Below, one piece after another: positions 1 through 8,211 of a DNA stretch of 12,004 nt. Below the pieces are notes generated by a model. The model was not told the origin of the DNA. It saw only the letters and a list, made by a program, of their open reading frames with translations, and did no database searches. The DNA comes from Dictyocoela muelleri. Taxonomy: Eukaryota > Microsporidia. The DNA lies in the NCBI GenBank assembly GCA_016256075.1, contig SDVU01000604.1, forward strand, positions 1 to 12,004, given 5' to 3'. The stretch's first letter is position 1. Each line of letters starts with the position of its first letter. Both the position numbers and the translations under genes were made by a program.

Positions 1-13
1 TCAACGCCCTGGT

Positions 14-140
14 AATCAGCTTTATCCTTTAAATTAAATAAAAATTTTATTTTATTAATACCTTCATTAAAAATATTAGAGGCGAAAAACCGCCGTTTCG
101 CCCTTTGGGGCGAAACGGCGGCTTATGGTATAAGCTGATT
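14..140. repeat. small foldback with a GC-rich perfect hairpin
   Basis: The core is a perfect 14-bp inverted repeat, CCGCCGTTTCGCCC (90-103) and its complement (108-121), around a four-base TTTG loop. It is the most GC-rich stretch of the first kilobase. A second, weaker pairing is possible: GGCGAAA (81-87) can pair with TTTCGCC (96-102), which excludes the main hairpin. Outside it, AATCAGCTT (14-22) and AAGCTGATT (132-140) form another inverted pair, so the whole 127 bp can fold back on itself. It could be a miniature foldback or MITE-like element, or an element end. I see no coding content and no target duplication, so its identity is open. Confidence 0.6.
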
Positions 141-639
141 TGCATCTATTTAGGAAAAATCTACAGAAATAATATTAAAAAAGAAATTCTTATATATTCA
201 TATTATCTTGTGGTTTTACTCATTTTTTATTGTGCTTTATTAATTTTATATTTGATCATTGTTATTTTATATTTCTAAAGAGAGGGTGTGGTCGTGGTAG
301 AACCTTTAAAGATTGCTAATAGATTATACCAAAAGTGAAAACATAATCATTTAAGAAGACTGTTACTTACCCGCTGTTTTTGTTGTAAAAATATGTTATC
401 ACGAAAAGGAGTAAGGCTTAAATTTGCTTTATTTGGTAAAATAGAAGAAGAATATTTTTAAAAGAATCTTTATTTCGTTTAAAAAGCATGTGGCATGAAA
501 TTCATATTTCTTTTATAGTTTTCAAGCTTTAAATGTGTTTCGTAATTATAAAAAAGATATTTTTATTCTCTTCATTTTTCATAATTATATATAATTTAAT
601 TGACATGCTAAAAGGTTTATAACTTCAAAAAACATCTTT
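141..639. other. AT-rich stretch, no recognised gene
   Basis: I find no open frame of useful length and no RNA gene. A short Arg/Gly-rich plus-strand reading near 285-310 followed by clustered Cys codons near 370-390 faintly recalls a nucleocapsid-type tail, but it is too short and interrupted to call. Confidence 0.4.
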
Positions 640-1440
640 TTAAAGTATGTTAGCATACCTATTTATTATATTATCCCTACCATCGGAAGTAACCCATATA
701 TCATCTGAATGACACAAAAACTGTAAATCCTTCCTGTTGAGCGAAAAATTTTTAGCTCCTCTGACATTAATTTTATAGTTACCTTTAAAGCTAATATTTA
801 AAATTATATAAGGTTTTCCCAATAAAGATCTAAGTTATTGTTTAAAATAGCAGCAGTGATTCTTCTAAGCACACTATATCTTATTTTCATATATTTTATA
901 ATTTTCTTTTATTTAGTTTATAAATTTACCGATATCGTAAATCTAATTCATCATTATGTAAAATTTTTGTTAATAAAAAGAAGTCTTTCGAATAACAAAC
1001 CACATTTTTCATCAATAATATCTTTGAAATTATCAGTATCGGTGGAAGTAAACAAAATATGCCATTTATATACATATAAAAGTATAAAAAGACTATTCTT
1101 ACTATATGATGTAGGCTATATTCGTGTTTCATATGCAGCGAATGGTAGAAAATCAACCCTTTCTTTCTAATTTTTATTAAATATTTTTGAATGTTTTTGT
1201 ATCTATGGTTTATTAGTTTTTTGAATAGAACCGTTTGATTTAGGAATATAATAAGATATTTTTGATTTTTTATAACTAATAAATCTGTACACATTACATA
1301 CTAATTGCGCTATAAACACTTTCCCATGATCTGAAATTATGTACTCTGGAGTGCGATGTATTAAAATTGTTTTAATAAAAAAAATTAACCACATTTTTGT
1401 TAATTTTTATTTAACCGCCTTCGCTTCAACCCATCTAGGG
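640..1440 (-). mobile_element. Ty3/gypsy integrase fossil, broken
   Basis: Read on the minus strand, 1200-1440 gives recognisable pieces of a Ty3/gypsy integrase core: a TRWxEAK-like stretch near 1410-1440, the TPEYIISDHGK block around the second catalytic aspartate near 1340, and an SNG motif of the YHPQTNG type near 1225. Further pieces towards 1040 resemble the LPFAAY region that follows the core. A possible C-terminal piece lies at 640-822 and is much less certain. The fossil is old and clearly broken several times. No LTRs, gag, protease or reverse transcriptase were recognised, so only the integrase end of a pol region is present. The motif style resembles arthropod and cnidarian gypsy elements, but that is an impression from memory. 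Confidence 0.7.
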
Positions 1441-1967
1441 CTGTGCCCGGTCTCGTCGAAACTAGAATTTAGCCAGATTCGTCGTAAAAAAATAAAGTAA
1501 AATTACCGCAAAATATATCAATGGAAAAAAAAAGAAAACATAAAAAACAAAGATATGATTGAAGATGAAGATTGCTTATGCAACGCTGACTGTTCTTTAC
1601 AAGATAAAGGTGTCTTCTAAAAACGAATGTGGTGTAATTTTTGCAACGGTAAGGTATTTACCGATGCAAATTATAAAATTTTATTCGAGTAACGCATAAC
1701 ATACATGCGACACTGCTTCGATTTTACAGAAAGAAATAGATATCACCCAGTTTCTGAACCAAATTTTTATATTTATAAAGTGAAAATTTTCCGGGTCAGG
1801 ATCTGGGTAGTACCGCCTTGTTTATTTAAAAATTGTATTTTTAACTGATTTATAAAAAATATTATAAAATCACATTTATTTTGCTTTTCTTCAAAAAATA
1901 ACAATTGTAATTGTATTTTTTTTTCGATAAATCCGGGAGAAAATGACGTTTTCGACGAAACCGGGCA
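1441..1967. mobile_element. unidentified insert with inverted ends
   Basis: TGCCCGGTCTCGTCGAAA (1444-1461) and TTTCGACGAAACCGGGCA (1950-1967) are inverted copies matching at 17 of 18 positions. A weaker match continues inward for about another 20 bp (1462-1484 against 1925-1949). The segment between them separates two gypsy integrase remnants. Inside, around 1575-1650 on the plus strand, is a short broken reading with closely spaced Cys pairs (CLCNADC, then WCNFCNG), which recalls a zinc-binding N-terminus of a transposase but is not enough to name a family. No clear target duplication was found. It is most simply a decayed non-autonomous or degraded DNA element. Confidence 0.45.
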
Positions 1968-2175
1968 GAGTGTTAGAATTATGTTTTAAATTAAAAAATT
2001 AGCCACATTTTTGTTGATTTTGATTTAACTACCTTCGCCTCAATCCATCTAGTCGTTAAATCTACATAAAAAATTGTGAAATTATTAATATTACAGCAGT
2101 GGCCGATTTTTCTATTCGCTTTTAAAATAATGGTCCTAAAAAATCGGAAAGATACAAAAAAATCGACATTTTCGA
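1968..2175 (-). mobile_element. second Ty3/gypsy integrase fossil, broken
   Basis: About 90 bp here (1968-2055) is a diverged second copy of the integrase stretch at about 1350-1440, with shared words such as CCACATTTTTGTT and CCATCTAG. Read on the minus strand it gives the same TRWIEAK-type block, preceded towards 2170 by remnants resembling the DFLGPL region at the start of the integrase core. The two copies overlap the same part of the protein, so they are not simply two halves of one interrupted element. Old and broken, with several breaks. No LTR is visible. Confidence 0.6.
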
Positions 2176-3950
2176 TAAACCTATAATTTCGTGTTTTTCA
2201 CTGCTATTTCCTTTTTTTATAAAATATATATATCAAATTTCCATTATATAAATGCTATTTAATAATCTTATACTGGGAATATAGTTTTTCACTATATATT
2301 TATATTGGTAAGCTTGCGTAATAGAGATATAAAGCACAATGTTTATAACACTTCATAAGAAATTGCTTATCTATAAAATTTTGATATATATATTTAGAAA
2401 ATATTTCAAAATACCATGCTATCTCTGGAATACTTTATTTTCAATGTAATTACATTTAGACAATCATTTGTTTTAACATTATTTTATTATTTTAGGTCTT
2501 TTCCCTTCAATTAAATACAATATTATAAGATATTACATTAAAGACCTACTTAAATCATACAAAAACATATGATAAATTGCTTTTCCGAAAAATCTTTTTG
2601 TGATTAAGATCATTGATTAATGCATTCGTAATTTAAAATTTAATTAAAATTCTTTTAACTTTTTATTTAAGGAATTTACAATCTTCAAATATAACGGATA
2701 GATAAGAGATATACAACCCGCGTGTAAAATCAATATAATGTCAGATTCTTTATACATCTTAAGTCCCTCGTAATTATTCAGGATAAGAAGAATATTTGAT
2801 TTTTATTTTTTAGTTTCGGACTTAGTTGATTGAAATTTTCATAAAAAATCGGATGTAATCTGAGACTTTTATTAGTTTTATAAGAATATTAAAGATTTTC
2901 AAATTAAAATTTATAAATTCTCAAGGATGAAAAGATTTTTTATAAAAGTTAAATAAATTCTTAAAAAGCATAGTAAAATCGAGCATTAAAAATGATCTTG
3001 TTTAATATTTTTGTAGTATTATTCTTGTATAAAACATATGATTTTTTATTATCAGATTAAATATAAAGACCCTTCTTGTCTACTTTTAAGACATTTTTTA
3101 AAATCTCAAATGATTAGATATTTAATTCGATAAAAAGATGCCTATCATGGTTAATATGCACTTTATGCTCGCCATGTAATGTAACGCAACTTTACAAATT
3201 GTAACAAAACTTAACAAATTGATTTAAAAAAACTCCTCACAAAATAATTTGTTCCTATATTTAAAGTATATTATTTTATTTGATAAAAACCTACTTTTTA
3301 AAAAACGAGCTAGGATGAATCGGTAAGTTTTTTCTACATTTTTTATGATTAACATAATAATGCATCAATTTCTAAAATTTATTTTTAGTACAAGACAAAT
3401 TCAAAATCATTTTATCAAATTAAGCGATAATCAATATCTATTAATCAATGTATTTTCATAAGAATAGATGTTGCAAAAAGATTTGTAAGATTGTACATTT
3501 TCAGCAAATCTTTTACTATATATCCTGCCCTTTATTTTCCCCTAATCTTATATATCATAAATAGGTTTATTATTGATGAATTTCTTGTCTTAAGGATTAT
3601 AAAAATTACAAAAAAAATGTTTTAAAAATAATATTTGTCTTTGAAATAAATGTATAATTTTTTTTAATTATAAATAAAATCAAAAAAATCGACAAGATCA
3701 AATTTTTGACAGTATAAAATAAAAAAAAAATTTATACTTTAATTGGTGAAAAAATTCATTTATATTATATTTATTCTACATTTAAACAATTTTTATAGCG
3801 TAAATACTACTCGAGGGAATTATTTGCTTAGAGATTAAAAATCGACATTTTTAGAAACTAAAAAACCGAAAACTACTGTATATGTCTTTAGCAGAAATCC
3901 AACAGTATCATTTTAGTCTTTTTAAATAGTTTCTTTCATTTTTAAACGAA
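2176..3950. other. long AT-rich stretch, no gene recognised
   Basis: I see no substantial open frame, RNA gene or recognisable protein fragment on either strand. Small-scale structure includes a near-identical 14-mer pair 20 bp apart (AACTTTACAAATTG at 3188-3201 and AACTTAACAAATTG at 3208-3221) and the word AAATCGACATTTT at both about 2160 and about 3840. It is probably decayed repeat sequence beyond recognition. Confidence 0.5.
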
Positions 3951-3997
3951 ATTTCTTATAATTTATTCTATGAGTGCTATATTTTCTACAAACAAAC

Positions 3998-4001
3998 AAT
4001 T
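3998..4001. repeat. left target site duplication AATT
   Basis: AATT immediately precedes the left inverted repeat and is repeated immediately after the right one (5622-5625). Because AATT is its own complement, these four bases could instead be counted as part of the inverted repeats. The sequence outside them differs, so the element boundary lies within these four bases. Confidence 0.7.
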
Positions 4002-4184
4002 ATTGTTGCATTTTTTTGATCCATCGTGGAATTGATCCATTAATGAATTGAAAGTAAAATTTTATTAAAAATTTTCTTAAGTATGAATTTCATTAAGCGG
4101 TCACGTATAGAATTGATCCACTCTTCTAATTCATTAATGATTTTTTTTACCCATATTTTTGGTCCACTAAAGTGACCTCTTAAT
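4002..4184 (+). repeat. left terminal inverted repeat, 183 bp
   Basis: Matches the complement of 5439-5621 at all but one position (T at 4178). It contains direct repeats TTGATCCA at 4016-4023, 4032-4039 and 4113-4120, with a variant TTGGTCCA at 4159-4166. It also has two nested internal inverted pairs: CATTAATGAATT (4038-4049) with AATTCATTAATG (4128-4139), and CATTAAGCGGTCAC (4091-4104) with GTGACCTCTTAATG (4172-4185, 13 of 14). The repeated words are plausible transposase-binding sites. The promoter of the transposase must lie in this repeat, because the start codon sits at its inner edge. Confidence 0.9.
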
Positions 4185-5385
4185 GGGAAGAATATATACA
4201 ATCAAGACACCTGAAGAACTTATGCTAATTTATAACAATTTACATCATGGATTTATACCTGATTTTGATAAACCATTTCAAAGGCGTGATTTTTTAGATA
4301 AATGTTCTCGATTTAAATATATTTCGAATTTTTTATATATAAATCACAATGAAGTATTAAAAAAATATTTATGTGTATTTAAAAATAATGAAAAAAATTA
4401 TATAATACGAGAAAGACATTTGCTCAGACATATAGGCATGAATAAATTAAAAAACATTATTGATGATGAATTCGTTGGTATTACTTCCAAAGATATTTCT
4501 AATTTTATAAAATCATGCAAAGTTTGCAATGAAAAAACTCGACCGGAACAATCGAGGAAAATTAATTCAATCGTCATTGAAGATGTTCATCAGAGATTAA
4601 TGTGTGATTTGATGGATTTTAGTATATACTCTTCCAATAATTTTGGTTATAAATATGCGTTTTCTCTTATTGATTGTTTCAGCAAATTTGCATTTGTTTT
4701 TCCAATTAAGGAAAAAAATGGAATGACGATAGTGAAAATTTTAGAGGATATTTTCTACACGGAAGGACCTTGGTCAAATTTACATACAGACAATGGCCGT
4801 GAATTCTGCAATAAAGAGGTTGAAATTTTGTGTGAACGATTTGGAATTAATATCATTCATGGTAGGCCTAGACATCCCCAAAGCCAGGGGCAAATTGAGC
4901 GATTTAATCGAACATTTAAAGAAAGGTTACGAATGTCTATGGGAAAAGATAGTGTTGATTGGATTTCAAAGTATAAAGAAGTGCTTTATCAATATAATAA
5001 CACAATTCACAGGTCAACAAAGAAAAAGCCATTTAATGTTTTTAGAGGGATTGATATAATTAACAAAGAAGTCCAACCAATTGTTTCAGACAATTATTCA
5101 GTACAAAATGAAGCGAGAGATAATTTAAAAAAATATGCTTCTAAATATGATAATATTGAAAGTGAAAATGATTTTGATGAAATTAATTTAAATGAAAAGG
5201 TTATTTTAATGAAAGATTTTGACAATAATACAAATACAAGAAGAAATCCCTTTGATTCACTATATCACGAAGAAATTTTCACCGTTATCAAAGTCAACAA
5301 AAATGTTTTAACAATATCAGATCAGAATGGAAATCATCGATGTGTTGTTAACTCTCGAGTGAAAAAGATCACAAATTCATCTTAA
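4183..5385 (+). CDS. Ginger-type transposase (integrase, DDE)
   Basis: A 400-residue protein that should cut the element ends and join them to target DNA in the nucleus. A zinc-binding HHCC region comes first (His79, His83, Cys112, Cys115). The RNase H-like integrase core follows, with Asp142 (CDLMDF), Asp203 (HTDNGREF) and Glu239 (QGQIERFNR). Asp203 and Glu239 are separated by 35 residues, the classic D,D35E spacing, and the HPQSQGQ motif precedes the glutamate. Residues about 335-395 look like the SH3-like DNA-binding tail of integrases. All catalytic and zinc ligands are present and the frame is uninterrupted. The start codon straddles the inner edge of the left inverted repeat, and the stop is 53 bp before the right one. 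The architecture resembles the Ginger-derived KRBA2-type proteins. The Lys/Asn/Ile-rich, AT-driven composition matches the surroundings, so no foreign codon usage is evident. Confidence 0.9.
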   Translation: MGRIYTIKTPEELMLIYNNLHHGFIPDFDKPFQRRDFLDKCSRFKYISNFLYINHNEVLKKYLCVFKNNEKNYIIRERHLLRHIGMNKLKNIIDDEFVGITSKDISNFIKSCKVCNEKTRPEQSRKINSIVIEDVHQRLMCDLMDFSIYSSNNFGYKYAFSLIDCFSKFAFVFPIKEKNGMTIVKILEDIFYTEGPWSNLHTDNGREFCNKEVEILCERFGINIIHGRPRHPQSQGQIERFNRTFKERLRMSMGKDSVDWISKYKEVLYQYNNTIHRSTKKKPFNVFRGIDIINKEVQPIVSDNYSVQNEARDNLKKYASKYDNIESENDFDEINLNEKVILMKDFDNNTNTRRNPFDSLYHEEIFTVIKVNKNVLTISDQNGNHRCVVNSRVKKITNSS

Positions 5386-5438
5386 ATTATTCATTAAAAT
5401 TTCATTTTTTTATTTTAATATTATTTTAAATTTACACG

Positions 5439-5621
5439 ATTAAGGGGTCACTTTAGTGGACCAAAAATATGGGTAAAAAAAATCATTAATGAATTAGAAG
5501 AGTGGATCAATTCTATACGTGACCGCTTAATGAAATTCATACTTAAGAAAATTTTTAATAAAATTTTACTTTCAATTCATTAATGGATCAATTCCACGAT
5601 GGATCAAAAAAATGCAACAAT
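5439..5621 (-). repeat. right terminal inverted repeat, 183 bp
   Basis: Complement of 4002-4184 with a single difference, G at 5445 opposite T at 4178. It carries the same set of TTGATCCA repeats and nested hairpins in reverse order, and ends TGCAACAAT directly before the AATT duplication. Confidence 0.9.
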
Positions 5622-5625
5622 AATT
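5622..5625. repeat. right target site duplication AATT
   Basis: The second copy of the AATT that flanks the transposon on the left (3998-4001). The SINE-like repeat continues immediately after it. Confidence 0.7.
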
Positions 5626-5850
5626 ACTGCTGTTTTTGCCGATATACGTCTCCAAACTCTTACACTCATCTCGTATAACTGCCCGATAATTATATTATAT
5701 TGTGATAAGTTTATTTAACTTTAGATAAATGTTTTAAAACTATTTAATTTGACTGTTGAATTTATTTTCCGATTATTCAATAAATTGACGTCAGATAAGA
5801 ACCATGATACTTTACATTCAAAAATGTTAATCACTAACTAGCTGTTTTAT
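5626..5850 (-). repeat. SINE-like repeat copy 1, split by the Ginger element
   Basis: 5633-5675 (TTTGCCGATATACGTC and following) matches the body of copy 4 near 10050-10090. 5780-5850 matches its tRNA-derived head: the TGACGTCA word (5786-5793), then AACCATGATACTT, then the A-box region near 5831-5844. The best-preserved landmarks are TGACGTCA and the ATGATACTT word; the B box itself is badly decayed. Sequence left of the transposon (about 3960-3997) shows a weaker match to the next part of the body, so the Ginger element appears to have landed inside this copy. The head reads on the minus strand. Confidence 0.65.
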
Positions 5851-6022
5851 AAATTTAATAAAATTTAAAGCATCTTTTTATGCATAAATTCTTTTATTGT
5901 AATTAAAATATACTCAATATCTTCTTAATCGTTTTAAACCTATTTTTTTCTAAAAATAAAATTGTTATTTGTTGTATCAATTAAAAATTAATCAAGAAAG
6001 TTGAAAAATTCATTTTTTTGAA

Positions 6023-6034
6023 AAATTTATGCCC
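6023..6034 (+). promoter_or_regulatory. microsporidian-type upstream signals of POP4
   Basis: AAATTT (6023-6028) and CCC (6032-6034) stand 20 to 9 bases before the POP4 start codon. A CCC-like motif close to the start codon with an AAATTT-like motif further up has been described for microsporidian genes. Both are short and AT-rich sequence makes AAATTT cheap, so the call rests mainly on position. An ATG at 6029 opens a five-codon frame that ends across the POP4 start and could be a tiny upstream frame if transcription starts earlier. Confidence 0.45.
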
Positions 6035-6042
6035 TTCATATT

Positions 6043-6534
6043 ATGAATGATGAATTTAAATACATTTTAGAAAAAATAAAAGAAAAACCAACAACATTCT
6101 TTTTAAATTCAATTAATGAAATTAAAGGCTTTAAAATTGAAAATTCTTTTGCCAAAAATAATTCAAAGAGGGACAATTATAAAAAATTAAATATAAAGTA
6201 TGAGCATTATAAAAAAATAAATATTGATCATAAAAAATATATAAATTCGTTACTTAACGATATTCCTAAAATCAATAGGACTGCAATAATTCATAATATA
6301 GAACTTACAGGTGCAGAACTCACAATAAATCCTATAAATGATAAAAAACTAGTCTTTGGAAACAAAGGAATCGTTGTTGAAGAAAAGAAAAACGTGATTT
6401 TGATGATTTTTCCCGATGATAAATTACGAATTATTCCTAAAAATCAAAACGAATTTATATTTGAATTTGATGGTGTTAATTATACTTTCTTGAAAAATTT
6501 AAAGAAAAATAGACATTTTAAATATAAAAAATAA
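6043..6534 (+). CDS. POP4: RNase P/MRP protein subunit Pop4 (Rpp29)
   Basis: A 163-residue protein of the Pop4/Rpp29 family, a subunit of nuclear RNase P, which removes tRNA 5' leaders, and of RNase MRP, which acts in rRNA processing. The conserved barrel is clear. Residues 66-80 (YINSLLNDIPK) match the helix before it; ELTGAELTI (87-95) matches the family's DLHGA-type strand; GNKGIVVEEKKN (106-117) matches GITGILLQETKH of the human protein; KLRIIPKNQNEFIFE (127-141) matches its RLKVIPK strand. The basic tail (152-163) resembles the usual RSxxKKFK ending. The N-terminus is shorter than in animals, as expected for a compact genome. It is intronless, very Lys/Asn/Ile-rich, and alone: no other gene lies within 500 bp on either side. 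The start is the first in-frame ATG after the upstream signals. Confidence 0.87.
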   Translation: MNDEFKYILEKIKEKPTTFFLNSINEIKGFKIENSFAKNNSKRDNYKKLNIKYEHYKKINIDHKKYINSLLNDIPKINRTAIIHNIELTGAELTINPINDKKLVFGNKGIVVEEKKNVILMIFPDDKLRIIPKNQNEFIFEFDGVNYTFLKNLKKNRHFKYKK

Positions 6535-6850
6535 GATGGTTTTAAAACTTATTTTAAAATTAATTCTATAAATTGGTAACCTGATAAAAATAATTAAAAA
6601 CCCTATTTTTAATATATATTTTTTTTCTTTACGCATTTAAGACAAATTAACTGAAGAAAAAATTTAATTTTTAATCTTTTTAATTTTTATCATAATTTTT
6701 TAATTGTTAAAAATCCCAACAATAATTAATGATAAGATTTTCAAGTTAATATCGATATTGTCGCAACATTTTATTATTTTAAGAGTAATGAATAACTAGA
6801 AATACGAATATCCTTTATAAATCTAAAATACTAATATTTTGTCGCGCTAA
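6535..6850. other. AT-rich spacer after POP4, nothing recognised
   Basis: This stretch contains long runs of T and A and no open frame. No clean AATAAA follows the POP4 stop closely, so its polyadenylation point cannot be set from the sequence. Confidence 0.4.
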
Positions 6851-6935
6851 ATTTAAAAAAGTCAAAATTGGTTCAGTGGGGATCGAACTTTGATAATTGC
6901 ATATTTGATTAGTTTACTTTAGACTTGGTATTAAA
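6851..6935 (-). repeat. SINE-like repeat copy 2, strongly decayed tRNA-like head
   Basis: On the minus strand this reads as a worn version of the tRNA-like head of the other copies. A B-box-like AGTTCGATCCC (complement of 6879-6889) is followed by sequence like the CTGA(CG)TC stretch, and an AAGTCTAAAG-type region stands where the A box should be. On the plus strand TCAGTGGGGATCGAACTTTGATA parallels the TCAGCGGGATTCGAAC region of copies 4 and 5. It does not fold as a functional tRNA. Assignment to the family is tentative, since only about 80 bp match. Confidence 0.35.
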
Positions 6936-6937
6936 AT

Positions 6938-7030
6938 AATAATAAATAAAAATATTTTTTTATTAATAAATATGAATATTTTTTAATTAATAAATAAAAA
7001 TATTTTTTTCATTAATAAATAAAATGATTT
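6938..7030. repeat. 24-bp tandem repeat, nearly four units
   Basis: Units start at 6938, 6962, 6986 and 7011 and follow the pattern ATTAATAAATAAAAATATTT plus a few T. The last unit is partial. Simple AT satellite, no coding content. Confidence 0.75.
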
Positions 7031-7416
7031 TAGTACAAAAACTCTCTACATTAAACAAATTCGAGTCCGAATGCGAAAATATGATAATATAAGTTAATAT
7101 TACCAAATGATATGATAAAAATTGTTATAAAATCATTAAAATGAAATCATAAAATGCGATAATAAAAAATATTTATTTACAACATGTTTTGTCTAACTTC
7201 TAAAATTTATACAAATTCCAAGAATTAATTATAAGGGCGGAGAGAAAATTATAAGAATGACTTCAAAATTAAACATTGAATGTCGTGGTCATCAGTAAAA
7301 TTCATATTATTAGGCAAAAAACATCGAAACAATAAGTTACACCACAATTGAAATTTCTCCCTATTACCTATAATCGTCTTCAATCACGCAATGATTTATC
7401 TAAAGCTCCCATAATT
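7031..7416. other. AT-rich spacer, no gene recognised
   Basis: No credible frame or RNA. Near 7240-7258, AGAAAATTATAAGAATGA is close to the complement of the TCTTATAATTT words found after the 9-bp array, which suggests related decayed repeat on both sides of the array. Confidence 0.4.
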
Positions 7417-7822
7417 TTCCTTATATTCTTTATATTCCTTATATTCTTTATATTCTTTATATTCCTTATATTCTTTATATTTCTTATATTTCTTATATTC
7501 CTTATATTCTTTATATTCTTTATATTCTTTATATTCCTTAAATTCCTTATATTCCTTAAATTCTTTAAATTCCTTATATTCCTTATATTCCTTTATTCCT
7601 TATATTCCTTATATTCCTTAATTCCTTATATTCCTTATATTCCTTAATTCCTTATATTCCTTATATTCCTTATATTCCTTATATTCCTTATATTCCTTAT
7701 ATTCCTTATATTCCTTAATTCCTTAATTCCTTATATTCCTTATATCTCTTATATCTCTTATATTCCTTATATCTCTTATATTCCTTATATTCCTTATATT
7801 TCCTAATATTCCTTCTCTCTTA
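7417..7822. repeat. minisatellite of 9-bp TTCCTTATA units
   Basis: About 400 bp of back-to-back 9-bp units, mostly TTCCTTATA with variants TTCTTTATA, TTTCTTATA and TATCTCTTA. Occasional 8-bp units (TTCCTTAA) shift the phase. The left third is richest in TTCTTTATA and the middle is almost pure TTCCTTATA, so units have spread locally. The plus strand is nearly pure pyrimidine plus A at fixed positions. The long Phe/Ile/Leu reading frame across it is a by-product of the 9-bp period and not a gene. Confidence 0.9.
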
Positions 7823-8090
7823 TAATTTTTTCCTCAACTCTCATGATTTTACTCTAATTCTTATAATTTCACCCAATTTTATAATTTAGCTCTAGCTCTT
7901 ATAATTTCCCCTACTCTTATATAAAATTTCCGAAATATCAATCTGTTCTTGTTGATCAACAGGAATATTCATATAAGGCGAATAAACATACAGGATTTTT
8001 CCACCCTCCTCATACTTTATTCTCTACCATTATAATTTTTCCTGACAACATAATTTTCTTTTCTGTCATTATAATGAATCTTATTACCAT
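7823..8090. repeat. degenerate TCTTATAATTT repeats flanking the minisatellite
   Basis: Words of the type CTCTTATAATTTCCC recur every 20 bp or so from 7816 to about 7930 and again more loosely at about 8025-8085 (CATTATAATTTTTCC). They look like older, decayed relatives of the neighbouring array. No gene is seen between them. Confidence 0.5.
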
Positions 8091-8211
8091 ATTTAAGTAT
8101 TTATTCATAATTTTTATTTTCCAACAAATTTATTAATTAAAAAATATTTATATTGGTTTATTAATAATTTTAGGGCTCTTGGTCTAATGTACACTTATTA
8201 AATATAATGCA

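Larger units (their letters stand above)
4002..5621 (+). mobile_element. complete Ginger-type DNA transposon
   Basis: A 1,620-bp element with near-perfect 183-bp terminal inverted repeats (4002-4184 and 5439-5621), a 4-bp AATT flanking duplication and a single intact gene (4183-5385) for a retroviral/gypsy-type integrase used as transposase. Inverted rather than direct ends, and no gag, protease or reverse transcriptase, separate it from an LTR retrotransposon. This combination is typical of the Ginger (Gypsy INteGrasE Related) DNA transposons. I cannot place it reliably in Ginger1 or Ginger2/Tdd: its ends read ATTGTTG, with TGT two bases in. One mismatch between the two 183-bp ends and an open transposase gene point to a recent insertion. 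It lies within a copy of a SINE-like repeat. Confidence 0.85.

Noticed and set aside
280-470. nucleocapsid-like Arg/Gly and Cys stretch
   Set aside because: Too short and interrupted, and on the opposite strand to the nearby gypsy fossil; not enough to name.
838-1170. 110-residue plus-strand open frame
   Set aside because: It lies opposite the minus-strand gypsy integrase fossil and shows no recognisable domain.
4793-5059. 88-residue frame inside the transposase gene
   Set aside because: A shadow in another frame of the clear transposase; no domain of its own.
4002-5621. LTR retrotransposon (because of the gypsy-like integrase)
   Set aside because: The ends are inverted rather than direct, and there is no gag, protease or reverse transcriptase between them.
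7348-7647. 99-residue Phe/Ile/Leu-rich open frame
   Set aside because: It is the translation of the 9-bp minisatellite; the frame stays open only because the period is a multiple of three.
7417-7822. CRISPR array
   Set aside because: Units are 9 bp, contiguous and without spacers; it is a simple minisatellite.
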